This document shows, in pieces, positions 26,954 through 34,631 of a DNA stretch of 64,000 nucleotides. The notes under the pieces are model-generated. The model worked only from the letters and a program-made list of their open reading frames with translations. It had not been told where the DNA came from and did not search any database. This DNA comes from G964291335 sp964291335 (GTDB taxonomy: Bacteria > Chloroflexota > Dehalococcoidia > Lucifugimonadales > UBA3495): assembly GCA_964291335.2 (NCBI GenBank), contig OZ219748.1, positions 2,356,001-2,420,000 on the forward strand. The letters are read 5' to 3'. The stretch's first letter is position 1. Each line of letters starts with the position of its first letter. Made by a program: the position numbers and the translations under genes.

Positions 26954-27490
26954 TCAGCGGGCCACCACCACCTGGGCGGCCTGAATAACCCGGTCGTGCA
27001 GGCGGTAGCCGTTGCGCACGACGTCCACCACGTAGCCCGAGGGCTGGTCTGAATCAACCACGCCCACGGCTTCGTGCAGTGACGGGTCAAATTCGGCGCC
27101 CACCGTTTCAATTCTGGTTAAACCCTCTGCCTCCAGAATGGCGCAGGCCTTGCGGTGAATCAACCTTACGCCTTCCAGCCAGGATTCGCTGGCGGCCTCC
27201 TCGCTCCGGTGGTTAACGGCCAGTTCCAGCTCGTCAATTACCGGAAGCAGGCTTACAATCAGCCGCCGGTTGGCGTTCTGCCGGATGTCCAGATACTCTT
27301 CTTCAGTGCGCTTCCTGAAGTTGGCTAATTCGGCTCGGGCGCGTTGCAGCTGCTCTTTGGAAAGCTCTGTTTCGTGTCTGAGCTGCTGCAGGTTGCGGCG
27401 CAGGTAGTTCAGCTTCTCCTGGGGGGTCAGGCTGTCGAAATCAACCTCTTTTTCCGGAAATCCGTTTTCGCTGGCATGGCCGTTAGTCAT
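26954..27490 (-). CDS. grpE: nucleotide exchange factor GrpE
   Basis: Releases ADP from DnaK. The 178-residue protein has the long N-terminal coiled coil (about 20-75, LNYLRRNLQQLRHETELSKE), the segment FRKRTEEEYLDIRQNANRRL, and the compact C-terminal beta domain ending YRLHDRVIQAAQVVVAR, which is the GrpE signature. ATG 27490 has AAGGTG six bases upstream; GTG 27499 is an alternative. It sits 22 bp after hspR and 169 bp before dnaK. Confidence 0.94.
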   Translation of the reverse strand: MTNGHASENGFPEKEVDFDSLTPQEKLNYLRRNLQQLRHETELSKEQLQRARAELANFRKRTEEEYLDIRQNANRRLIVSLLPVIDELELAVNHRSEEAASESWLEGVRLIHRKACAILEAEGLTRIETVGAEFDPSLHEAVGVVDSDQPSGYVVDVVRNGYRLHDRVIQAAQVVVAR

Positions 27491-27512
27491 AAAATTCACC
27501 TTGGTTCATATA

Positions 27513-28025
27513 TTAGTCGGTTGGCAGGTTCAGGTTGCGCAGCAATTGGACCACCGCCGGTTCAATTACCCCTGCCAGCGGGGTGCCTTCGGCGACGGCC
27601 TGCAAGCAGCGCTTAAAGCCGTGCAGGTTTTCCACCAGGTTCAGCACAAACTCGACGCCGGCCAGGTTCAGCCCCAGGTCTTCCATCAGGTAGCGGATGA
27701 GCCATACCTTGCGGATGTCTTCCCGGGAGTAAAGGCGCAGCATTCCTACCGTCCGGCCCGGGTTAATCAGGCCCAGCCTTTCGTACTTGCGCAAGGTTTG
27801 CGGGTGCATATCCAGAATGCGGGCGGCAACGCTGATGATGTAAACGCCTTCCAGTTCGGCGCCTTGTTCAGCTCTATGCCCGTTGCCGCCGTTGGCGTCG
27901 GCCGGCGCATCGGCCGCATCGCCGGCCAGTCTGGCCGGGGCTGGCCGGGGCGGCAGTTGCGCGGAATCGCTCTGCGGCAGGCTAGGCGGCTGCGTTTCTA
28001 CCCTGAAGCTGAACCTTTCATACAT
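27513..28025 (-). CDS. hspR: heat-shock repressor HspR (MerR family)
   Basis: DNA-binding repressor of the dnaK operon, usually acting with DnaK as corepressor. The 170-residue protein has a Pro/Ala-rich N-terminal arm, then a MerR winged helix (about 60-130): VYIISVAARILDMHPQTLRKYERLGLI is the typical HspR helix-turn-helix, with RLYSREDIRKV in the wing. ATG 28025 lies seven bases after GGGAG. A longer frame from 28130 begins upstream of the predicted promoter and is not used. The gene leads hspR-grpE-dnaK. In Actinobacteria hspR lies at the end of dnaK-grpE-dnaJ; the first position here fits a Chloroflexota-like order. Confidence 0.9.
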   Translation of the reverse strand: MYERFSFRVETQPPSLPQSDSAQLPPRPAPARLAGDAADAPADANGGNGHRAEQGAELEGVYIISVAARILDMHPQTLRKYERLGLINPGRTVGMLRLYSREDIRKVWLIRYLMEDLGLNLAGVEFVLNLVENLHGFKRCLQAVAEGTPLAGVIEPAVVQLLRNLNLPTD

Positions 28026-28076
28026 AGGCATTCTCCCGGAAACCCTGACCTTAAACCGGCATTGGGCAGCAAAAAT

Positions 28077-28105
28077 ATAATAAGGGTTGACATGCGCTAT
28101 GTCAA
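28077..28105 (-). promoter_or_regulatory. hspR operon promoter
   Basis: On the minus strand, -35 TTGACA (28105-28100) and -10 TATTAT (28082-28077) are separated by exactly 17 bp. The -35 box is the right arm of the shared palindrome. Confidence 0.75.
28087..28105. promoter_or_regulatory. shared operator palindrome, probable HspR site
   Basis: A perfect dyad TTGACAT-GCGCT-ATGTCAA. Both arms double as -35 boxes of two opposing promoters. It differs in sequence from the actinobacterial HAIR site (CTTGAGT-N7-ACTCAAG). The position directly upstream of hspR makes HspR the likely ligand; this is inference. Confidence 0.65.
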
Positions 28106-28115
28106 TCTTTATTAT
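28087..28115 (+). promoter_or_regulatory. promoter of the zinc-ribbon gene
   Basis: On the plus strand, -35 TTGACA (28087-28092) and -10 TATTAT (28110-28115) are spaced by exactly 17 bp, the mirror image of the hspR promoter. Confidence 0.75.
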
Positions 28116-28188
28116 GCAAAAGGAAGGCAACTTTCAGGGGAAACAGAGCCCGGGGAACGTTGTCCAGTGCGGTAAGGAGGTGAAGACG

Positions 28189-28386
28189 ATGATAAAGTTC
28201 AAGGGTTGCCCCAGGTGTCGGGGGGATTTGTACCTGGCCAGCGACATCTATGGCCGGTATTTCAACTGCTTGCAGTGCGGCTTCATCAGGGACTTGCCCC
28301 AGGAGAAAACCGGTCCGGCTCCGGTTCAGACGGCAGCGCAGAGCATGGAGCAGGAAGCGTTCCCGGAGGTGCTTAAGGCGGCCTGA
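28189..28386 (+). CDS. small zinc-ribbon protein divergent from hspR
   Basis: A 65-residue protein with two Cys-x2-Cys knuckles, CPRCRGDLYLASD and YFNCLQCGFIRDL, that fit a single zinc ribbon. The C-terminal third is polar. ATG 28189 has a perfect AAGGAGG. The gene shares its control palindrome with the hspR operon, so it is likely part of the heat-shock response, perhaps as a nucleic-acid or protein-binding adaptor. I do not know a named family for it. Confidence 0.7.
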   Translation: MIKFKGCPRCRGDLYLASDIYGRYFNCLQCGFIRDLPQEKTGPAPVQTAAQSMEQEAFPEVLKAA

Positions 28387-28559
28387 GCCGGCCGCCGAAC
28401 CCGGAAAGCAGCGAACCTTTCCGGCGCCCGGGCCGGCAGCGACGACAGCTGCTGCCGCCCGGGCGCTCTTGCTTTTGCCGACATGGGTATGGCAGGGAAG
28501 TTATTGACCGGCCGGGCGGCCAGCCTGCGGGCTTCCGGAGCATAATTCCTGCTGAAATG

Positions 28560-29303
28560 TCAGCGGGGCTGGTTGTCGAAGCGGCCCAGAAACTCGTCAA
28601 CGCCCCGCGCCCGTTGCACCCGGGCAAAGGCCATGGACGGGGGAATCACTATGCCGCCGGAAAATACCATCTTCATGGCGTCTTCCACGTTCATGTCGGT
28701 TTCGATGATGTCATCTTCAATCACCACGGCCATGTTGCCCGAAGTGGGATTGGGCACCGTGGGAACATAAACGATTACCATGGACTCGCCGGTAGCGCGG
28801 GAAACCGCCCGGCCGGTAACGAACCCGAGGGCCAGCATTCCTTCCCTCGGCCATTCGATGAAGACGACCCGGCTGAAACGGTACTGGGAGGACATTACGG
28901 CGGCCACGGTTTGGGTAAGCCCGTAAATTGAACCAACGATCGGGGTGTTGTTCAGCAGGCGGCCGGTAACATCGAAGGAACGGCGGCCCATGGCGCATGA
29001 AACGGCCGCCCCGGACAGATAAAAGAGAAGGGTCAGCAGGATGATGCCCACCCCGGTAAAGTCCGGGGCGCCGATGAAGGGTATTTCCCAGGGCAATTGG
29101 CGGGTCAGCGGGCGCACCAGGTTATCGGCGTAACCCACGATGAAGCCCAGCACCAGGATAGTAACCAACAGGGGCAGCAGCTCCATCAGCCCGTTAATGG
29201 TCTTGCTTCGCAAGTGCCGCGCCGTCTGCCGGAAGAACCTGGCAAACGGATGACCATACTCGCCGGGCGGTTGGTTTGGCTCTGCGTTATAAGTGCCGGC
29301 CAT
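28560..29303 (-). CDS. DUF502 family membrane protein
   Basis: A 247-residue protein with two membrane helices (about 40-65 and 80-105). They are followed by the conserved cytoplasmic region of DUF502: NNTPIVGSIYGLTQTV, VYVPTVPNPTSGNMAVV and MKMVFSGGIVIPP. The function of the family is not established; it is widespread in Chloroflexota and Deinococcus-type bacteria. ATG 29303 has GGAGGTG upstream. A single gene downstream of the selD-oxidase pair but separated by about 190 bp. Confidence 0.88.
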   Translation of the reverse strand: MAGTYNAEPNQPPGEYGHPFARFFRQTARHLRSKTINGLMELLPLLVTILVLGFIVGYADNLVRPLTRQLPWEIPFIGAPDFTGVGIILLTLLFYLSGAAVSCAMGRRSFDVTGRLLNNTPIVGSIYGLTQTVAAVMSSQYRFSRVVFIEWPREGMLALGFVTGRAVSRATGESMVIVYVPTVPNPTSGNMAVVIEDDIIETDMNVEDAMKMVFSGGIVIPPSMAFARVQRARGVDEFLGRFDNQPR

Positions 29304-29492
29304 ATTTCACCTCCGGGCGCTGCGAGGACGCCGGTTGGTTCGGGTGGGTTTAACCGCCGGCGAACCGGGTTAAATAACTGCTTTTCCGGCGCCCGGCCGC
29401 GGCAGGGCAATCAACCAGGCCTTGCTTAAAGAACCGCCCCGGCGGTTGCTGCCGGGGCTGATTTCTCGGACGCAGTCAGGAAGGGCAGAGAA

Positions 29493-30164
29493 CTAGCGGG
29501 TCAGCTCCGGCCAGAACCGCTCCTCCTGCCAGGGGTCGCCGTTATTGTTATAGCCCCGCTGCTCCCAGAAGCCCGGGGAATCCTCGGCCATTAACTCAAT
29601 ACCATTAACCCACTTGGCGCTTTTCCAGGCATAGCGGCTGGGAACCACCAGCCGCAGGGGCCAGCCATGATCTTTGCCCAGTTCAACGCCATTGTGCCGG
29701 TGCGCCAGAAAGCCCTCTTCCATTGCCAGGTCCAAAGGCAGGTTGGTGGTATAGCCTCCGTAGCAGTGGGCCATAACAAAGCGGGCCCGGGGGTGGACGC
29801 CGGCCAATTGTGCCAGGTCGGCAAAGGGAACCCCTTCCCAGGCGTTATCCAATGCGCTCCACTGGGTAACGCAATGGAAATCGGCGTTCAGGGCAACCCA
29901 TTGCAAAGCCTTGAACTGTTCCCAGTTAAGGGTTGTCTCCTGCTCCACCAGGCCAAAAACCCGGAGCGTCCAGGCTGCCAGGTCCACTTTGGGGGTAGAA
30001 CCATAGGTCAACACCGGGAACTTGCGGCTAAGAAACTGGCCGGGGGGAACCCGTTCCCCCTGAGGCGGGGCGGTTTTGACCTGGTCGGGGCGTTTCAAAC
30101 CGAATTGAGGTTCCAATTTGCTCAACCACCGGTATAAAGATTTGGTCAACGGGCTGCCGCTCAT
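29493..30164 (-). CDS. sulfite-oxidase-like molybdopterin oxidoreductase (YuiH type)
   Basis: A 223-residue protein containing the Mo-pterin domain of the sulfite oxidase family without heme or dimerisation domains. The cysteine that would ligate Mo lies in FHCVTQWS, and KDHGWPLRLVVPSRYAWKSAKWV is the characteristic pterin-binding end. No twin-arginine signal is visible, so it is probably cytosolic. ATG 30164 follows GGAAGGGG. It starts 45 bp after the selD stop on the same strand, so the two may be cotranscribed. Substrate sulfite is possible given the nearby sat/apr genes, but many members of this subfamily have unknown substrates. Confidence 0.83.
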   Translation of the reverse strand: MSGSPLTKSLYRWLSKLEPQFGLKRPDQVKTAPPQGERVPPGQFLSRKFPVLTYGSTPKVDLAAWTLRVFGLVEQETTLNWEQFKALQWVALNADFHCVTQWSALDNAWEGVPFADLAQLAGVHPRARFVMAHCYGGYTTNLPLDLAMEEGFLAHRHNGVELGKDHGWPLRLVVPSRYAWKSAKWVNGIELMAEDSPGFWEQRGYNNNGDPWQEERFWPELTR

Positions 30165-30209
30165 ATTATATTTCCCCTTCCGGGCTGTCAAACCGGTAGG
30201 CCGGCCAAC

Positions 30210-31256
30210 TTACGGGTTGGCTTCAATCTGACCGGGCCGGCCGCCCACGATGCGCCCCACTACGGCGGCGCAAAGGGTTCCGGCGGCTTCCAGTTCGGCC
30301 AGCAGGGCGTCCTGTTTGTCGGCGGCGACGGCAATCAGAAGCCCCCCGGAAGTCTGGGCGTCGCAGAGCAGCAGTTGGTCTTCATCCGACAGGTCAGGGT
30401 GCCAGTGTACCGCGTCGGCCACGCTGTCCCGGTTGCGGCTGGTGCCGCCGGGGGCAATGCCCTGCGCCAGCAGGTCCCTGGTTCCGGGCAGCGTTGGGGT
30501 TTGACTGAGCCAAACCCGGGCGCTGACGCCGCTGCCCTTGACCATGGATTTAAGGTGTCCCAGCAGCCCGAACCCGGTTATGTCGGTACAGGCGTGGACG
30601 CCCACTTTGGTCATGGCTTGAGCGGCGGCCCGGTTGAGGGTAGCCATGGCGGTTACCGCCCCTTGCAGCGTTGCCGGGTCAACGCGGCCCTGCTTGCCGG
30701 CGGTGGTGATGATTCCGGTGCCCAGCGGCTTGGTCAGCACCAGCGCGTCGCCGTCCTGGGCGCCGGCGTTGGTAATCTGCCGACCGGGCTCGACAATGCC
30801 TACTACCGAAAGGCCGTATTTGGGTTCCGGGTCGTCCACGGTATGGCCGCCGACGATCAGGCACTCGGCCTCGGCGGTTTTGGCGTACCCGCCCCGCAGC
30901 ACCTCGCCCAGAATTGCCTTGTCCAGGGCGGCGGGAAACCCGACGATGTTCAGGGCCACCAGCGGTTTGCCGCCCATAGCGTAAACGTCGCTGAGGGCGT
31001 TGGCGGCGGCAATGGCGCCAAACTCATAGGGGTCGTCGGTTATTGGCGGAAAGAAATCCACCGTCATAATCAGGGCAACGCGGTCGTTAAGCCGATAGAC
31101 GGCGGCGTCATCCCCGGTTTCGGTGCCCACCAGCAAGTCGGGGTGGGTCATCTTGGGAACCTTGCTCAGGACCTGAACCAGGTCCTCCAGGCTGATTTTG
31201 GCGGCTCAACCGGCGCAATGGGAAAGTTCGGTCAGGCGCACTTCGCTGCTTTGCAT
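30210..31256 (-). CDS. selD: selenide, water dikinase SelD, itself a selenoprotein
   Basis: Makes selenophosphate from selenide and ATP for selenocysteine synthesis. The 348-residue protein begins MQSSEVRLTELSHCAG, then TGA (31208-31206) at residue 17, then AAKISLEDLV. In SelD this residue is the catalytic Cys or Sec, at position 17 also in Escherichia coli. ATP-binding loops such as GTETGDDAAVY and MTVDFFPPITDDPYEFG, and the C-terminal QTSGGLLIAV, are intact. ATG 31256 has AGGAGG upstream. A SECIS-like hairpin follows the TGA. Starting at 31151 instead would remove the catalytic site, so the TGA must be read through. It proves that this genome uses Sec if the reading is right. Confidence 0.9.
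31168..31186 (-). promoter_or_regulatory. SECIS-like hairpin in selD
   Basis: Nineteen bases after the TGA (minus strand) a perfect 8-bp stem AGGACCTG / CAGGTCCT encloses the loop GTT. The GU lies 28-29 nt after UGA, inside the usual range for bacterial SECIS elements. Confidence 0.65.
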
Positions 31257-31468
31257 CAAAAACCTCCTGCTGACGCTGCCCTTCGCATGGTCGGCCCGGC
31301 CGCCGGGCCGCCAACTGCGGAATCTTCCCTGCAAGTGTAGCACAAAAGGGTACGCCGCCGGCGGCCGGGCGCCGCCGGTTAAGGAAGGCTGGCGGCTACC
31401 CGCGCCGCCCGGCGGCACCGGGGCGCCGGTATCTACCCAAACCCCTTGCGGCGAGTCGCCGTCCACAG

Positions 31469-31690
31469 TCAGGGTAAACGGCGCAGTTTCGGGGCCCCGA
31501 CGGTATCGGCGGCGCGTACCGACCCCGTCCATGGCTGCCCATCATAATGGGGCGATGAGTTGGCCGCCCAAATCGGTTCGGCGGTTCGGCGCCCCCCTGG
31601 TGCGGTGAGGGACGCCGACTTGGCCGGCATGGGCCGCAGACGGTGGCCCTTGGCCAGGCCGCTATAAAACCGCTCCAGGGCCTGCTCCAT
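31469..31690 (-). pseudogene. possible relic of a DUF35/OB-fold protein
   Basis: The frame opens with MEQALERFYSGLAKGHRL, the typical beginning of DUF35 (zinc-ribbon plus OB-fold, acyl-CoA thiolase partner) proteins. It then loses all similarity, and the expected zinc-ribbon cysteines are absent or shifted to other frames. The 585 bp between selD and the DUF2834 gene holds no other candidate. Read it as a decayed fragment, with low certainty. Confidence 0.25.
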
Positions 31691-31841
31691 GGGTAATGTC
31701 CGACAGGTAGTAGCGGCGTTGACTGCGGCAGCCCCTTTCTTTCCCGGTCATGGTTCCGGGCCGGCTGCCGGAAGCGTCCGTTGGTCGAGCGTGTTCACCA
31801 TCCGGGAATATGCTTTTGGGTGCCGGATTGGTTTACCCCAT

Positions 31842-32186
31842 TCATCTTTTTGGCTGGACAGCTGCAACCTTGGGCGACTCCCGGTCTTTTTCACGGAAGT
31901 AAAACCAGAGGGGAAGGGCGCAGGAGGGGCCAACCAGTAAGACAGCGCCCGTCAGCAGCCAGAGCCGACCTTTGCGGCGTCCTCCCCGTAAGACCAGGTA
32001 CGACAACAGCGTCAGCCCGGTAACCAGAACGTCCACCACGAAGAACCTGACCATGTTGTCAGCCCACAGCTGGCCCTGGGCCATCCGGAGGGCCGGGCCG
32101 TTCTCCAGAATGAAGGATACCAGGAAGAACCAGGGCAGAGCCAGGCCGGCAACGGTCAGGGCAAGGTACAACCGCTTAAGGTTCAT
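31842..32186 (-). CDS. DUF2834 family membrane protein
   Basis: A 114-residue integral membrane protein with three helices: LYLALTVAGLALPWFFLVSFI, VRFFVVDVLVTGLTLLSYLVL and LWLLTGAVLLVGPSCALPLWFYF. The FFVVD and G-S-ALPL signatures match DUF2834, a family of unknown function. ATG 32186 begins MNLKRLYLAL. It is a lone gene divergent from sat. Confidence 0.85.
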   Translation of the reverse strand: MNLKRLYLALTVAGLALPWFFLVSFILENGPALRMAQGQLWADNMVRFFVVDVLVTGLTLLSYLVLRGGRRKGRLWLLTGAVLLVGPSCALPLWFYFREKDRESPKVAAVQPKR

Positions 32187-32397
32187 AATTCGGCTGGCCG
32201 CTTATTGACCGGCTGAAGCGCTTCGCCGGGCGGCAGCACATTAAAGAACTCTGACATAATTCATTATAAGCCGGCAGCCGGTTGAATCAAGCAGCCGGTT
32301 GCCGGAAAATGGCGGCAGTCGGCCCCCCCTTTGCGTCATGAACAACAATCTGGCTCCGGCGGTTAAAGGCGCAAGTAGTCAAACCCGGTCAATAGTG

Positions 32398-32403
32398 TAT
32401 AAT
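32398..32403 (+). promoter_or_regulatory. possible -10 box of the sat-apr genes
   Basis: TATAAT 32 bp before the sat ATG, in an AT-rich island. I do not see a consensus -35 at 16-18 bp upstream. Confidence 0.35.
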
Positions 32404-32435
32404 AGGCGTGAAATTTCTCTTTACAAACTTCGCCA

Positions 32436-33722
32436 ATGGGCTGGCAGCCATTGTCCCTGCAAGTTGATAACAGTCTTTCTCCCCATGGCGGCATTCTGGT
32501 AGAACGGGTGGCATCAGGGAGTGCCGGCCCGCGGGACTGCCTGGCGCACCTTCCCCGTATCGCCCTGCGCGACCAAATAGCCCGGGAGTGCGTTAACCTG
32601 GCCTATGGCTTCTTTTCGCCGCTGGAAGGCTTTATGGGGCCGGCGGACCTGGATTCGGTGGCGCGCAATATGACCCTGACCAGCGGCTATGTCTGGAGCA
32701 TCCCTATCGTCTTCGACCTGGCCGAGGCCGAGGTGGACCGCCTGGGGCTGAAGGCCGGCGACCGGGTTTTGCTTACCTACCAGGAGCAGCCCCTGGCGGC
32801 CATGGATGTGGCGGAGATTTATGCCTATGACCGGGAGTTTCTGGCGCGTCAGGTTTATGGCGTTGGCGATGCGGCCCACCCCGGAGTGCAGCGCACCTAT
32901 GCCGGCCAGGATCGGTTTATCGCCGGCCCGGTAACCCTGGTTAACCCGCCAACCATTAACCCGCCCTTCGACCGGTATTGGCAAACGCCCCGGCAGCTGC
33001 GGCAAACCCTGGCCGACCGGGGCTGGCAGCGGGTGGTGGCCCATCAGAGCCGCAACGTTCCCCACGCCGGGCACGAGTGGTTGATGAAGGGCGCCTGGCT
33101 GGCCGCCGCAGCCGACGGGGTGCTGGTCAGCGCCGTCATCGGCGAGAAGAAACCGGGCGACTATATTGATGAGGCGATCGTCCTGACCCACGACCAGCTG
33201 CGGCAGGCCGGCTTTTTCCGGCAGGATACCCACCTGACCTCGACGCTGCTGTGGGATATGCGCTATGCCGGCCCCCGGGAGGCGGTCTTTCACGCCCTGG
33301 TGCGGAAGAACCTGGGTTGTACCCACCATATGTTTGGCCGGGACCACGCCGGCGTGGGCGGCTACTATGATACCTACGCCGCCCATCGCATCTTCGACGC
33401 CCTGCCCGACCTGGGCATCAAGTCGGTGCTGACGCTGGAATGGTGGTATTGCCCGGTCTGCGGCGGCGTGGCCTATGAGGGCCTGTGCGGCCACCGGGAG
33501 CAGAAGCAGGACCTGGCCGGCACGCTGATTCGGCGCATCATCCAGGGCGGCGAACAGCCAGCCCCTACTACCCTGCGGGCCGAGGTGCTGGCAGTGGTTC
33601 GGGAGTGCGCCGACCGCCACGGGTTCGGCTCCCCCTTTGTGACGGATGATTACCTGGCCAACCGGACGCCGGTAATGTCTATGCCGACTATGGACTGCGC
33701 CTGTATTTGTAACGGAACATAA
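32436..33722 (+). CDS. sat: sulfate adenylyltransferase (ATP sulfurylase)
   Basis: Interconverts sulfate plus ATP and APS plus pyrophosphate; with AprAB it can run in the APS-to-ATP direction during sulfite oxidation. The 428-residue protein has the PUA-like N-terminal domain (CVNLAYGFFSPLEGFMG). The active-site stretch HQSRNVPHAGHEWLMKGAW lies near residue 207, and FGRDHAGVGGYYDTY near 301. A C-terminal Cys-rich segment (CPVCGGVAYEGLCGH) matches the zinc ribbon of archaeal/bacterial homotrimeric Sat. There is no kinase domain. ATG 32436 lacks a clear ribosome site; the family normally begins near SLSPHGGILV about 13 residues later, so TTG 32448 is possible. It heads sat-X-aprBA. Confidence 0.93.
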   Translation: MGWQPLSLQVDNSLSPHGGILVERVASGSAGPRDCLAHLPRIALRDQIARECVNLAYGFFSPLEGFMGPADLDSVARNMTLTSGYVWSIPIVFDLAEAEVDRLGLKAGDRVLLTYQEQPLAAMDVAEIYAYDREFLARQVYGVGDAAHPGVQRTYAGQDRFIAGPVTLVNPPTINPPFDRYWQTPRQLRQTLADRGWQRVVAHQSRNVPHAGHEWLMKGAWLAAAADGVLVSAVIGEKKPGDYIDEAIVLTHDQLRQAGFFRQDTHLTSTLLWDMRYAGPREAVFHALVRKNLGCTHHMFGRDHAGVGGYYDTYAAHRIFDALPDLGIKSVLTLEWWYCPVCGGVAYEGLCGHREQKQDLAGTLIRRIIQGGEQPAPTTLRAEVLAVVRECADRHGFGSPFVTDDYLANRTPVMSMPTMDCACICNGT

Positions 33723-33734
33723 GCCATTGCCGTC

Positions 33735-33767
33735 GCCCCCCGTTCAGTTGAGCGGGGGCTTTATTTT
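33735..33767 (+). terminator. intrinsic terminator or attenuator after sat
   Basis: GCCCCC-C-GTTC, loop AGTT, GAGCGGGGGC (ten pairs, one bulge) followed by TTTATTTT. It lies 12 bp past the sat stop and before the next gene of the cluster, so it may reduce rather than abolish aprBA transcription. Confidence 0.7.
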
Positions 33768-33795
33768 GAGGGACTTTAAGGGAGGTACTCAGCCA

Positions 33796-34128
33796 GTGGC
33801 CGAAGAACGGGAATATCTTGAAATCCTGGATGACGTCGGGGTGGATACAACCGGCTTGTCGGTGAACCGCGGACGGATTTTGCGGTGTAAGGGAGGTATC
33901 GAAATCCCTGGTCTGTACTTCAACCGTTCACGCCAGGGGTATATTCACTTCACCCTTAACCATAATGCCAGGTTGGAACCCGACTTTACCCTTTGGGAGC
34001 GCCTGCCTTACTCGGTGATTAAGGCCACCGATCACGACAAACCCAACATAGCGCCCAAACCGGGTATGGAAGGCCCGGCCTTAAGGCAGCTGTTGTTGCC
34101 AGGGCGGAACCGGACGCTCCGTACCTGA
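33796..34128 (+). CDS. hypothetical protein between sat and aprB
   Basis: Not recognised. A 110-residue protein starting at GTG 33796 (GGGAGG upstream; a longer frame from 33727 would run through the terminator stem). The sequence contains EYLEILDDVGVDTTGLSV, GGIEIPGLYFNRSRQGYIHF and LWERLPYSVIKATDHDKPN, without cysteines or membrane segments. Its position inside sat-X-aprBA suggests a link to APS metabolism. The C-terminal about 25 residues look low-information. I cannot name a fold. Confidence 0.6.
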   Translation: MAEEREYLEILDDVGVDTTGLSVNRGRILRCKGGIEIPGLYFNRSRQGYIHFTLNHNARLEPDFTLWERLPYSVIKATDHDKPNIAPKPGMEGPALRQLLLPGRNRTLRT

Positions 34129-34158
34129 ACCGGAGACGCAATAATCGAGGAGGAACCA

Positions 34159-34614
34159 ATGCCCACCTACGTTAACCCCAACGCTTGCGACGCCTGCGCC
34201 GGCGAACACCAGGGGCCGCTGTGCGTCTATATCTGCCCCAACGACCTGATGGCCCTGGACGCCAACGCCAACAAGGGCTTTAACCAGGAACCGGAGCTGT
34301 GCTCCGAGTGTTACGCCTGTGTCAAGCTATGCCCTCAGGAAGCCATTCACGTCCGGGGCTACTCCGATTTCATTCCTCTGGGCGCATCGGTGCAGCCCCG
34401 GCGGGTGGAAAACGGGTTGACCTGGACGGTTACCTTCCGCAACGGCAAGGTGCTGGAGTTCACCTACCCTTCGCGCAGCACCCCGGCCGGCTCCAGTGAG
34501 CCGTACCGGAACTTTACCGAAGACCCGGTGGGCGACCTGCAGGGGCAGGGCCTGGCCGGCGAGTCCTTGTGGCTGGGCGTGGCCCAACTGCCCACCCTTT
34601 CGGCGAGCAATTAA
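34159..34614 (+). CDS. aprB: adenylylsulfate reductase beta subunit (iron-sulfur)
   Basis: Electron-transfer subunit of APS reductase, carrying two [4Fe-4S] clusters. The 151-residue protein has eight Cys in two ferredoxin motifs (Cys10, 13, 22, 26 and Cys48, 51, 54, 58), with the larger spacing CDACAGEHQGPLC typical of AprB. A C-terminal tail clasps AprA. RBS GAGGAGG precedes ATG 34159. aprA follows 17 bp later. No qmo or dsr genes are adjacent, so the electron partner is not visible. Confidence 0.95.
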   Translation: MPTYVNPNACDACAGEHQGPLCVYICPNDLMALDANANKGFNQEPELCSECYACVKLCPQEAIHVRGYSDFIPLGASVQPRRVENGLTWTVTFRNGKVLEFTYPSRSTPAGSSEPYRNFTEDPVGDLQGQGLAGESLWLGVAQLPTLSASN

Positions 34615-34631
34615 AGGAGGCTTGAAGCGAA

